39,802 nt of DNA from Mycolicibacterium septicum DSM 44393 (GTDB taxonomy: Bacteria > Actinomycetota > Actinomycetes > Mycobacteriales > Mycobacteriaceae), in contig NZ_HG322953.1 of assembly GCF_000455325.1 (NCBI RefSeq), positions 604,589-644,390 on the forward strand. Reading direction: 5' to 3'. The notes beneath the pieces were generated by a model, which ran no database searches, was not told the origin of the DNA, and worked only from the letters and a program-made list of their open reading frames with translations. Each line of letters starts with the position of its first letter. Position 1 is the stretch's first letter. Shown here piece after piece: positions 1 to 7,664 of this stretch. The translations under genes and the position numbers were made by a program.

Positions 1-1065
1 CTACTCCTGGGGCAGCGCACCGCAGAACCCGTTGCCGGACACAGCGTCTCCCCAAGAGCCGGCTTCCAGCGACGACATCGATGTGGCCGGCGCCGCCGAA
101 CTGCTTCGCGCACAGGGGGAGCGGGTGGTGGTGCTGCTCGGCGGTGCGGTCACCGACGCCGACGGGTTACAGGCGGCGGCACGCATCCACTCGGCCACCG
201 GAGCGCGTGTCCTGGTCGAAACCTTCCCGGCCCGGCTGACCCGCGGGCAGGGCGTACCCGCCATCGAACGCCTCGGCTACCTGGCCGAGCAGGCCACTCA
301 ACAGCTCTCCGGGGCAACCCATCTGGTGCTCGTCGGCGCGAAATCGCCGGTGTCGTTCTTCGCCTATCCGGGCAAGCCGAGCGTGCTGGTACCCGACGGG
401 GCCGAAGTCCGATCCCTGGCCGTCGACGACCTGGCCGGCCTCGCAGACGAATTGGGCGGGGTCGTGCCGACAGCACCGCAACCCGATCCGGCCGCCCTGC
501 CCACGGGTCCGCTCAATCCGCAGAACCTGGCACAGGTGATCGGCAAGCTGCTGCCCGAGAACGCCATCATCTCCGACGAGGCCAACACGAGCGGGATGTT
601 CCTACCGGCCGCCACCGCAGGTGCGGCGGTGCATGATGTCCTCACGCTGACCGGTGCGCGATCGGACAGGGCCTGCCGGTGGCGGTGGGAGCCGCGATCG
701 CCGCGCCGCACCGCCCGGTTATCGCCCTGCAATCAGACGGCAGTGCCGCCTACACCATTTCGGCACTGTGGACGATGGCCCGGGAACAGCTCGACGTCAC
801 CGTGGTGATCCTCAACAACCACGCCTACGCGATCTTGCAGCTTGAACTGCTGCGCGTGGGCACCCACGCCGAAGGGGACCGGTCGCGCTCCCTGCTCGAC
901 CTGAGCCGCCCCGACATCGACTTCGCCTCGATCGCACAGGGATTCGGGGTGCCGGCCACCAGAGTCGGCACCGCGGAGGAACTTGCCGAGCAATTCCGCG
1001 CGGCGTTGGCGAAGCCGGGGCCGCACCTGATCGATGCCGCACTGCCGACGTGGTCACCCGGGTGA
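1..1065 (+). pseudogene. TPP-dependent acetolactate synthase/benzoylformate decarboxylase-like enzyme, 5'-truncated and frameshifted
   Basis: This is the C-terminal two thirds of a thiamine-diphosphate enzyme of the acetolactate synthase/benzoylformate decarboxylase superfamily; the start lies outside the window. The middle FAD/nucleotide-type domain is read in one frame to about base 655. The TPP-binding domain then continues in another frame: it has the diphosphate motif SDG-SAAYT followed about 25 residues later by NNHAY, the usual GDG...NN arrangement with Ser for the first Gly. At the junction the expected T-G-G-x-I-G-Q-G-L-P is recovered if one G is added after ggt near 654, so one base appears to be missing. 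Both halves are well conserved, so this is a very recent mutation or a sequencing error. The closest relative I can think of is mycobacterial IlvX-type proteins; a true role in branched-chain amino acid synthesis is not shown. It converges on the methyltransferase with a 19-bp gap. Confidence 0.8.
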
Positions 1066-1084
1066 CCGGCGGCCGGGCCGATCA

Positions 1085-2122
1085 CTACTTCGGGCGGCGC
1101 TTCTCCAGCACCACCGCCGCGATCGGTATCCGCATCTCCTCGGGCTCAGCGGACAGCCGGGCCGCGATGCCGGCATGCAACCGGTCGTAGAACACCGGTA
1201 ACCGGTCGGGGGCGGCGATCGCCGCACCCAGGTCGGCGAACGCCGTGAACCGGCAGAAATCGGCCCAGCGGGTGCCGAAAGCGTGCGCGTTGCGGTCAGA
1301 GCGGTAGGCGCTGAAGATTCGGTCCTCGGCGTCGAACACCTCCACGTGCTGGACCTCCAGTCGCTCGAACCGACCCGACGGGGCGAACGGCGCGGCGAAA
1401 TCGGCGGCGCGCCGCCCGGCGATCGGCAGCGACATCCGGGCGACCTCGTCGGCACTGACCACACCGTCGGTCACCAATTCGGCCAGCGTGCCGGCCACGG
1501 ACCCGAACAGCGGTCGGTAACCGAAGTCACCGTTGTCGTCCAGCGCGGTCGTCAACACCACCAGGCGGCCACCCGGATACAGCTCGCGGCCGCGAAAAGC
1601 GATGAACTCGTGCCAATCGTGAGCCGCCTGCCTGGCATAGGCGGTGCGGACCCGGTCGTCGCGGCTGCACGCCGCGACGACGTGGTCGGTGACCGGCATC
1701 GGCACCCGGCCCAAGCGCACGACCGCCCAGGCCGACCAACCCAGGTGCACACTGTTCGACGGCAGGATCTGGCTGTAGAACGACCGGCCGATCGCCGAAC
1801 TGAACGTGGCCGAATCCTTGTGCAGATAGGACTCCGGATCTTCTTCGAGGATCCGGAACATCGTGGAGAAGTCGTTGTCGGCGACATCGGTGTGTGTCAC
1901 CAGGACCGAGTGCTCGGGACGGGTGCGCCCGCGCACGGCCGTGATCGCGGCATTGATCGGCTGCATCGAATTCTGTGCGGTGCCCGCCCCGTAATCGGCG
2001 ATGACGATGGGCAGCGGCGGGTCCGGGATCGGCACGGTGCGCGCGGCCAGCTCCAGAAGCTTGATCGCCGAACTGATTCCGGCGGTATGGGGGTGGGGCG
2101 CCGTCCGGCGTGATGCGGGCAT
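1085..2122 (-). CDS. SABATH-type SAM-dependent carboxyl methyltransferase (candidate fatty-acid O-methyltransferase)
   Basis: The 345-residue product resembles the SABATH (salicylate/jasmonate carboxyl methyltransferase) family, which moves a methyl group from SAM to a free carboxylate. Visible signatures are the SAM loop IADYGAGTAQNS (near residues 41-52), the acidic HTD-VADNDF segment near 77-84, the family block SFYSQILPSNSVHLGWSAW (about 114-132) and a later FRGRELYPGGRLVV strand. Plants use these enzymes for volatile esters; a mycobacterial member in M. marinum is, as I recall, a fatty-acid methyltransferase, so a lipid carboxylate is the most likely substrate. The ATG at 2122 is chosen because it follows the LapA-like gene's stop after two bases (TAGCCATG), which implies translational coupling; longer in-frame starts would run through that gene. 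The product has no signal peptide and is probably cytosolic. Substrate is inferred, not shown. Confidence 0.82.
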   Translation of the reverse strand: MPASRRTAPHPHTAGISSAIKLLELAARTVPIPDPPLPIVIADYGAGTAQNSMQPINAAITAVRGRTRPEHSVLVTHTDVADNDFSTMFRILEEDPESYLHKDSATFSSAIGRSFYSQILPSNSVHLGWSAWAVVRLGRVPMPVTDHVVAACSRDDRVRTAYARQAAHDWHEFIAFRGRELYPGGRLVVLTTALDDNGDFGYRPLFGSVAGTLAELVTDGVVSADEVARMSLPIAGRRAADFAAPFAPSGRFERLEVQHVEVFDAEDRIFSAYRSDRNAHAFGTRWADFCRFTAFADLGAAIAAPDRLPVFYDRLHAGIAARLSAEPEEMRIPIAAVVLEKRRPK

Positions 2123-2124
2123 GG

Positions 2125-2367
2125 CTAGCGGCGCCGCCGCCGGCGCAGCAGCAGTCCGATGAGAAGACCCATGACGAAGATGATGACCAAGATGAACCAC
2201 ATCGGCGACTCGACGGTCACCCAGAGCACGTGCACGCCCACCCGATCACGGTTCTGGGCGACGAAGATCGCCGCGAGGGTGACCAGGATCAGGGCCACCC
2301 AATAGCGCAGCGCGAACCGCCGGACCGGGCCGGTGGTCGCGGGGGCATCAGGCTCGTCGCGAGGCAT
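2125..2367 (-). CDS. Small LapA-domain (DUF1049) membrane protein
   Basis: This 80-residue protein has a short acidic/proline N-terminus, a first membrane helix at about 19-37 (ALRYWVALILVTLAAIFVAQN), the short loop NRDRVGVHVLWVTVESP that is typical of the LapA/DUF1049 family, a second helix at about 55-74, and a terminal run of arginines. Such proteins are small inner-membrane factors; in enterobacteria LapA (with LapB) is linked to lipopolysaccharide assembly, but the mycobacterial role is unknown. The ATG at 2367 gives the usual family length. It is the first gene of a two-gene unit with the methyltransferase, whose start is two bases after this stop. It is divergent from the SHOCT protein gene, with only 46 bp between their start codons. 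Confidence 0.78.
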   Translation of the reverse strand: MPRDEPDAPATTGPVRRFALRYWVALILVTLAAIFVAQNRDRVGVHVLWVTVESPMWFILVIIFVMGLLIGLLLRRRRRR

Positions 2368-2413
2368 ACCCCGACGGTAGCTCGTGAGCCGTCGGCCATG
2401 ACAAACTTCGGCC

Positions 2414-3154
2414 ATGAACAGCCGTCGGTCTGCACCGCGCGTCGCGATCGTGACATCGATCTGCACCCTCGTCATCGGCGCTGTCGGCCTGTTCGTGATG
2501 GTGTTCCTCAACGCGTTCGTCCTGGACGAGTACGACGCCTACGGCGAGGTACCCATCCCCGGCACCGCCGGCCTGGAGTTGCCACAGGGCGAGGTGACCG
2601 TCAGCCTCCACACCATGGTCACCGGATCGGGAAGCGGGCTGCCGGTGCCCCCGCTGCGGTTGCACGTGACCGCGCCCGACGGCGCCGCCGATCCGGTGCT
2701 GACCGAAAGCATCGGCGGGACAACCACGGTGAACAACGACGCCCGGGTGCGGGTGTGGGTCATGCAGGTTTCCAGCGCGGGTGTCTACGAGATCAGCGTC
2801 GACGGCCAGGTCCAGGGCTACATCAATCCGCGGCTGGCCTTTGGGCACGGCAGCCAATACGGCTGGCTGCTCTGGCTGTTCGGCGGTCTGGCTGCAGTTG
2901 GTGTGCTGGGGCTGATCGCCGGCCTGATGTGGTCGGCGCGGGAGAGTAAGCGTGCCCGCCCCATTTCAAGCGTGGGACTGGAGCCGGCACCGCCACAACC
3001 CGCGGTGCCCGGCGGTTACCAGCCCAGCAGCTACCAGCCCACCGACCAGGCGATCAGGCTCGAACAGCTCAAAACGATTGCTGCCCTGCGTGATACCGGG
3101 GCACTGACCGAGGCGGAGTTCGAGGCCGAGAAGCGCCGCATCCTGGAGAACTGA
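2414..3154 (+). CDS. Membrane protein with C-terminal SHOCT domain
   Basis: This 246-residue protein has a transmembrane helix at about 10-35, an extracytoplasmic beta-rich region of about 110 residues, a second helix at about 150-173, then a proline/glutamine-rich linker and a C-terminal SHOCT domain at about 213-245 (IRLEQLKTIAALRDTGALT, then EAEFEAEKRRIL). SHOCT is a short helical oligomerisation module commonly found at protein termini. The topology places the N- and C-termini in the cytoplasm and the middle domain outside. No enzyme motif is visible. It stands alone: it diverges from the LapA-like gene and its stop lies 15 bp from the stop of the convergent flavoprotein gene. Function is unknown. 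Confidence 0.85.
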   Translation: MNSRRSAPRVAIVTSICTLVIGAVGLFVMVFLNAFVLDEYDAYGEVPIPGTAGLELPQGEVTVSLHTMVTGSGSGLPVPPLRLHVTAPDGAADPVLTESIGGTTTVNNDARVRVWVMQVSSAGVYEISVDGQVQGYINPRLAFGHGSQYGWLLWLFGGLAAVGVLGLIAGLMWSARESKRARPISSVGLEPAPPQPAVPGGYQPSSYQPTDQAIRLEQLKTIAALRDTGALTEAEFEAEKRRILEN

Positions 3155-3169
3155 GGAAGCCGCGGCCTG

Positions 3170-4543
3170 CTACGCCGCCTGAGGCGCCAAGCTCGACCGC
3201 TGGAACGTGCCTGCCGGGACGAACCGATCCAGCAGTGCATCTGCCGGTTCGCCGGCGAATTCGGTGATCAGCCGTTTGGCCGCCGCCACCGAGGTCAGTG
3301 ATTCGACCGGCCGTGGATCATCCAGCAGGCCAAACAGTTTCGAGGCGAACCGGGGGCTGCCCTGCGCTGCTGCGAAGAACAGGTTGCCGTACTCGGCCAG
3401 ATCGGGATCGGACAGGAACAACCGGGTCACCAGCTGCGCGGACCGGGCCCGGTGGTCATAGAAGTCCTCGAATGCGCCGCGCAGCCAGGCCTCGTCGAAC
3501 CGGCCGTCATGTGCGGCGGCCCTGCGGACGAAGGCGGCGGCGTGGACCAGCCCGCCCTGGGCGCCCTGACCGGCGATCGGGTCGAACGACACCGCGGTAT
3601 CGCCCAGTGCGGCCACGGGATGACCGCTCGCGGTGCGGCCCACCCCGGTCCGGACCACCTGGGTGACGGCGCCTTTGAGCCACGAGTGCGGATCGTCCTC
3701 CAGAATCCTGAGCGCACCTACTTCAGGCAGGTCCCAGTCGATGTAGTCACGGTGCAGCGCGGTGACGACGTCGAGGGCGGACTGCGCGCTGTCGGCACCG
3801 GCGAAACGGCGTTCCCACTCGCTGCCGGGGCGGGCCCAGCCCAGGAATGTCCACGTCGGCCCGGCATCCTTGTGCAGATAGCCGCCCCACCAGGACTCAC
3901 CCTGATCGGTGACCACGGTGAACGCGTTGTGGCGCCCGCCCGCACCGCCACGATGGGCGAAAACATCGGGACCGTACGGCAACCCGGCCAAGGTGACGGT
4001 CAGCAGGCTGCGCTGGGGACGGTCGTAGGCCGAGCGCGCGGCGTCGACCGGGAACAGGCCGGACAACCCGCCGCGGCCCGTGGCCACCAGCGTCAGATCG
4101 GCACCGGCGGCGATGGTGTCCAGCCGGGCCGGGTCGACGGCTTCGACCACGAACCGGCCGCCGCGCTGCAAGAACAGTGTCAGCCGGTCGTCGGCCTTGA
4201 GGCGGGTGTCCACCGCAACCCCGACGAACCCGTCGAAGTCGGCGTCGAACGCGATCTCCTCCGCACGGTCCGGACCGGAGCCGTCCAGCACCCGCACGCT
4301 CTGGCCGGTCGAGGTCGGCGCAGTGGCCAGGTAGGTGTTGAGGCCCAAGGATTCCTCGGCCCGCTGCGCCTCGCCGAAGATCAGGGCGGTGCCGGTGGCC
4401 GGAACGTCGTCGCGCAGGCTGCGCTGGTCCCGGTCGCTGTAGAGGGTGACGTCAAACCCGTTGTCCAACAGCCCGAGAGCCGCGGTCACCCCGGTCTGGC
4501 CTGCGCCGATCACCGCCGCGGTACGCCCATCCGAACTCGTCAT
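3170..4543 (-). CDS. Styrene/indole monooxygenase (StyA)-like FAD oxygenase
   Basis: The 457-residue product starts with a dinucleotide-binding fold, GAGQTG at about 13-18, followed by the acidic strand end and VTLYSDR typical of StyA, the epoxidase subunit of two-component styrene monooxygenase (group E flavoprotein monooxygenases). A late GDTAVSFDPIAGQGAQGG motif is the second FAD-contact region (GD...P..G.G). StyA needs a separate flavin reductase, StyB; none is encoded nearby, so the partner must be elsewhere or the physiological reaction differs. I chose ATG 4543 rather than GTG 4552: TTAACG (4574-4579) and CATAGT (4551-4556) are spaced 17 bp apart and put the transcription start at the ATG, a leaderless arrangement. 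Substrate unknown; epoxidation of an aromatic or olefinic compound is the family expectation. Confidence 0.8.
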   Translation of the reverse strand: MTSSDGRTAAVIGAGQTGVTAALGLLDNGFDVTLYSDRDQRSLRDDVPATGTALIFGEAQRAEESLGLNTYLATAPTSTGQSVRVLDGSGPDRAEEIAFDADFDGFVGVAVDTRLKADDRLTLFLQRGGRFVVEAVDPARLDTIAAGADLTLVATGRGGLSGLFPVDAARSAYDRPQRSLLTVTLAGLPYGPDVFAHRGGAGGRHNAFTVVTDQGESWWGGYLHKDAGPTWTFLGWARPGSEWERRFAGADSAQSALDVVTALHRDYIDWDLPEVGALRILEDDPHSWLKGAVTQVVRTGVGRTASGHPVAALGDTAVSFDPIAGQGAQGGLVHAAAFVRRAAAHDGRFDEAWLRGAFEDFYDHRARSAQLVTRLFLSDPDLAEYGNLFFAAAQGSPRFASKLFGLLDDPRPVESLTSVAAAKRLITEFAGEPADALLDRFVPAGTFQRSSLAPQAA

Positions 4544-4550
4544 GGCTGCC

Positions 4551-4579
4551 ACTATGGGCGCCCGGTGACCCCGCGTTAA
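4551..4579 (-). promoter_or_regulatory. Putative leaderless promoter of the StyA-like gene
   Basis: Read on the minus strand, TTAACG (4574-4579) and CATAGT (4551-4556) match the sigma-70 type -35 and -10 consensus at four of six positions each and are separated by exactly 17 bp. The -10 box ends seven bases before the ATG at 4543, which predicts a transcript starting at or next to the start codon. No Shine-Dalgarno sequence is visible, in agreement. Prediction from sequence only. Confidence 0.4.
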
Positions 4580-4608
4580 GGAACTTGCTCAGCGTGATCG
4601 CAATGCCC

Positions 4609-5751
4609 TCAGGCTGCCGCCGCCCCCACCATCGCGAACAGCGGATCGGTGGGGCCGATGTCGAGGGTGCATTCGGTGGGCCGGGGATCCGGCACGAAGG
4701 CCCAGAACATCGCGCCCGCGGCGCCCATCGTGCGCATCTTGGCGATGGCATCACCGAGTACTTGCCTCCGCTCGTCCAGCGAATCGCAGGAACCGGCCTC
4801 CATACCGATCTCGGCGACGAACAACGGCTTGCCCACGGCACGTGTCTGCGCGATCCGGCGCGCCAGGCCGTCGTAGATGTCTCCGGGCAGGTAGTCGGTC
4901 TCCTCGTAGTAGTGATACTCGAGCACGTCCACGCCCGGGGACGATGCCACCATCTCGAACTCGTGTCCCGCCGACCCGCACTGGCCGCCGCCCGCGTGAC
5001 CGCTGAAGATGACGGTGCCAGGGTCCAATTCGCGGATCCGGGCACCGGAGACATCCAGGAACGCGCGCAGCGTCTCCGGGGCGGTGGCGTGGCAACTGCG
5101 CTTGGTCCAATGGCAGGTGTGGTCCAGGCAGTAGGACGGCTCGGGTTCGCCCACCGCGGTCCAGCCGACAAGGGACGGGGAGCCACCCCAGCGCTTGACC
5201 GCGGTGTCCAGCCACGCGTCGAACGTCATCGGCAAACCGTGTGAGACGTCGGTGCGCCAGCCGCCCGCGTACCAGTCGTAATCTTTGAAATAGTCGTTCT
5301 CGCAACCGCCGTCGTCACTGGTGAGCACCGCGATCAGGAGCTGCCCGTGTCGTTCGGCGGCCCGGAACACCTCATCGAGCGAGGTGAAATCGAGTTGCCC
5401 GGTGTACTTGTTCACCGCGAAGCTGGAATAGGCGTTGAAACGGGTCAGCGAGTGCGGCGGCAGGCTGCCGAAATACGAGTCGAGATCGACCTGAGCGCCG
5501 CACCCGGCATTGACGGACCAGTTGGTGGCCAGTTGGTAGGCGTTGATGCCGATCGGCCACCACGGCCTGCCATCGAGCGTCAACGACGTCCCTGAGACGC
5601 CGAACTTGGGCAGCGCCACTTGACCGACGGTCGGCGCGGCAGCCGGAGCGGTGAGCGGCGGCATCGGCTCGGGCGCCGATGGGGAACAGGCCGTCGCGAT
5701 CAGCAGTGCCACACAGAGCAACACCACGGTACGAACTGGCCGGCCGACCAT
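4609..5751 (-). CDS. Secreted lipoprotein with GH5-like (cellulase/mannanase fold) glycosidase domain
   Basis: This 380-residue protein has a hydrophobic signal sequence ending in A-T-A-Cys22, a plausible lipidation site, then a Pro/Ala-rich linker to about residue 48 and a TIM-barrel-like domain. The opening SLTLDGRPWWPIGINAY is the usual entry of GH5-type mannanases and cellulases. The strand-4 acid/base region reads WTAVGEPEPSYC, so the normal Asn-Glu-Pro is Gly-Glu-Pro; the strand-7 nucleophile is the Glu in LFVAEIGMEAG. Several cysteines (for example CGAQ, GGCEND, CLDHTC, SCHA, GQCGS, SCDS) suggest disulfides in an exported protein. The likely site is the outer face of the membrane or the cell wall; the glycan substrate cannot be told. 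It is a single gene on the minus strand, upstream of the StyA-like gene but with a promoter-like gap between them. Confidence 0.75.
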   Translation of the reverse strand: MVGRPVRTVVLLCVALLIATACSPSAPEPMPPLTAPAAAPTVGQVALPKFGVSGTSLTLDGRPWWPIGINAYQLATNWSVNAGCGAQVDLDSYFGSLPPHSLTRFNAYSSFAVNKYTGQLDFTSLDEVFRAAERHGQLLIAVLTSDDGGCENDYFKDYDWYAGGWRTDVSHGLPMTFDAWLDTAVKRWGGSPSLVGWTAVGEPEPSYCLDHTCHWTKRSCHATAPETLRAFLDVSGARIRELDPGTVIFSGHAGGGQCGSAGHEFEMVASSPGVDVLEYHYYEETDYLPGDIYDGLARRIAQTRAVGKPLFVAEIGMEAGSCDSLDERRQVLGDAIAKMRTMGAAGAMFWAFVPDPRPTECTLDIGPTDPLFAMVGAAAA

Positions 5752-5845
5752 TGCCCCAGGTTAGCCACTCAGCTGCGGCCGCAAGCGCTAATGCCGGGCA
5801 GGTGTGGCCGCTTCCTCTTCGCCGCTCGTCCCTCGCGGCTCATCG

Positions 5846-6478
5846 TCAGTGACCGCGCGCAACCCATTCGTCGTAATGCACGATCTCATCGCCGATCGTG
5901 GTGGTATCACCGTGACCGGTGTAGACCACCGTCTCACCGGGCAGCAGGCCCAGCCGCTTCGAGATGGAATCGAGGATGGTCGGGAAGTCCGAGAACGACC
6001 GCCCGGTGGCACCCGGGCCGCCCTGGAACAAGGTGTCGCCGGAGACCACCGCGTTCAGTTCGGGGATCGACCAGCAGACCGATCCGGGGGAGTGCCCGGG
6101 GGTGTGCAGGGCGTGCAACTCGATGCCGCCGGCGCGCAACACCTGGCCGTCCTCGACGGTTCGGAAGTCGCTGTCGGGGTGGACGACTCGCCACAGCATC
6201 TCGTCAGCGGGATGCAGCAGCACCGGCGCGTCCAGCGCCTTGCCCAGTTCGGGCGCGACGGTGATGTGGTCGTTGTGGCCGTGGGTGCAGACCACCGCGA
6301 CGACGTTGCGGCCGCCCACGGCCTCGATGATCGGGGCGGCGGTGTGGGCGGCGTCGAAGACCACGACGTCGGAGTCATCGCCGACGATCCAGATGTTGTT
6401 GTCGACGTCCCAGCTGCCGCCGTCGAGTTCGAAGGTGCCGCTGGTGACGATTCGCTGGATGTTGGATGCCGCGCTCAT
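5846..6478 (-). CDS. MBL-fold metallo-hydrolase (glyoxalase II-like), partner of mscR
   Basis: This 210-residue metallo-beta-lactamase-fold protein has the full metal site: THGHND-H at 65-71 (His66, His68, Asp70, His71), His129 in HTPGHSPGS, bridging Asp148 in SGDTLF and His189 in YTGHGD. This layout is that of glyoxalase II-type thioester hydrolases that bind two metal ions. Its ATG overlaps the mscR stop by four bases (ATGA), so the two are translationally coupled. In mycobacteria the same pair occurs (Rv2259/Rv2260, from memory). A sensible inference is that it hydrolyses the mycothiol thioester (S-formylmycothiol or a related ester) made by MscR, regenerating mycothiol; this is not proven by the sequence. 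Confidence 0.88.
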   Translation of the reverse strand: MSAASNIQRIVTSGTFELDGGSWDVDNNIWIVGDDSDVVVFDAAHTAAPIIEAVGGRNVVAVVCTHGHNDHITVAPELGKALDAPVLLHPADEMLWRVVHPDSDFRTVEDGQVLRAGGIELHALHTPGHSPGSVCWSIPELNAVVSGDTLFQGGPGATGRSFSDFPTILDSISKRLGLLPGETVVYTGHGDTTTIGDEIVHYDEWVARGH

Positions 6479-7563
6479 TTCAGGACGACCACCGAACGCA
6501 GCACTTCACCGGAGTGCATCTTGTGGAAGGCGTCTTCGATGGCGTCCAGGCCGATGCGCTCGGAGACGAACTTCTCCAACGGCAGCCGACCCTGCAGGTA
6601 CAGGGAGATCAGGGTGGGGAAGTCGCGCTCGGGCAGGCAGTCGCCGTACCAGGAGGACTTCAATGACCCGCCGCGGGAGAAGAAGTCGACCAACGGCATC
6701 TCCAGCGTCATGTCCGGGGTCGGAACGCCGACCAGCACCACGGTGCCCGCCAGATCACGCGCGTAGAACGCCTGCTTCCAGGTCTCAGGGCGACCGACCG
6801 CGTCGATGACCACGTCGGCGCCGAACCCGTCGGTCAGATCCTGGATGGTCTTGACCGCGTCGAGTTCGCGGGCGTTGATGGTGTGGGTAGCGCCGAAATC
6901 GCGGGCCCAGTTGAGCTTCTTGTTGTCGGTGTCGACGGCGATGATCTTCTTGGCGCCGACCAGTGCGGCGCCGGCGATCGCGGCATCACCCACACCGCCA
7001 CAGCCGATCACCGCAACGGTGTCGTCGCGGGTCACCGCGCCGGTGTTGATGGCTGCGCCGATGCCGGCCATGACACCGCAACCCAGCAGTCCGGCCACCG
7101 CCGGGTCCGCCTCGGAATCGACCTTGGTGCACTGCCCTTGGTGGACCAGGGTCTTGTCGGCGAAGGCGCCGATGCCCAGGGCCGGGGTGAGCTCGGTCCC
7201 GTCGGTCAGCGTCATCTTCTGGGCGGCATTGTGCGTGTCGAAGCACAGGTGCGGCCGACCCCGCTTACAGGCGCGGCACTCTCCACACACCGCGCGCCAG
7301 TTCAGGATCACGAAATCGCCCGGCTCGACGTGGGTGACGCCCTCGCCGACCGACTCGACGGTGCCCGCGGCCTCATGGCCCAACAGGAACGGGTATTCGT
7401 CGTTGATGCCGCCCTCGCGGTAGGTCAGGTCGGTATGGCACACACCGCAGGCGATGACGTCGACCACCACCTCACCGGGCCCCGGATCGGGAATGACAAT
7501 GTCGACCAGTTCGACGGGCTGCTTCTTGCTCCGGGAGATCACACCACGCACTGTCTGAGGCAT
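6475..7563 (-). CDS. mscR: S-(hydroxymethyl)mycothiol dehydrogenase / S-nitrosomycothiol reductase
   Basis: This 362-residue zinc-dependent, class III-like alcohol dehydrogenase oxidises the formaldehyde-mycothiol adduct with NAD+, and the family also reduces S-nitrosomycothiol. Catalytic zinc ligands are Cys42 (CGVCHTD), His63 (GHEAAG) and Cys162 (LGCGV). The structural zinc loop has Cys93, 96, 99 and 107 (CGECRACK...LC). The NAD-binding GCGGVG is at 187-192. Length equals that of the M. tuberculosis enzyme (about 361). The ATG at 7563 appears leaderless, with a -10 box ending six bases before it. It is the first gene of a two-gene operon with the MBL hydrolase, so the unit handles formaldehyde or nitrosative stress in the cytosol. 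Confidence 0.92.
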   Translation of the reverse strand: MPQTVRGVISRSKKQPVELVDIVIPDPGPGEVVVDVIACGVCHTDLTYREGGINDEYPFLLGHEAAGTVESVGEGVTHVEPGDFVILNWRAVCGECRACKRGRPHLCFDTHNAAQKMTLTDGTELTPALGIGAFADKTLVHQGQCTKVDSEADPAVAGLLGCGVMAGIGAAINTGAVTRDDTVAVIGCGGVGDAAIAGAALVGAKKIIAVDTDNKKLNWARDFGATHTINARELDAVKTIQDLTDGFGADVVIDAVGRPETWKQAFYARDLAGTVVLVGVPTPDMTLEMPLVDFFSRGGSLKSSWYGDCLPERDFPTLISLYLQGRLPLEKFVSERIGLDAIEDAFHKMHSGEVLRSVVVLK

Positions 7564-7569
7564 GCCTAT

Positions 7570-7598
7570 AACTTAATGCAAACCGGACAGGTGTCCAA
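7570..7598 (-). promoter_or_regulatory. mscR promoter with GGACA-GG-TGTCC operator-like palindrome
   Basis: On the minus strand, TTGGAC (7593-7598) and TAAGTT (7570-7575) are separated by 17 bp, and the mscR ATG begins seven bases after the -10 box, so the transcript is probably leaderless. A perfect 5-bp inverted repeat with a 2-bp spacer, GGACA-GG-TGTCC (7585-7596), covers the -35 end and spacer. Its place suggests a repressor site; the regulator is unknown and no regulator gene is adjacent. Confidence 0.5.
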
Positions 7599-7664
7599 TT
7601 AGTGGTCGGATATCGTCGCCGCCGAATCTCGGCCCGGCTGCCCATCTCCGGGATACGGTGGGTT

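Noticed and set aside
1283..2113. Long open reading frame opposite the SABATH methyltransferase
   Set aside because: It is a GC-rich shadow frame with Arg/His/Gly-rich composition and no motif; the minus-strand frame has the clear SABATH blocks.
3452..4579. 375-codon open frame antisense to the StyA-like gene
   Set aside because: Low-information composition and no start signal; the flavoprotein on the other strand has clear FAD motifs.
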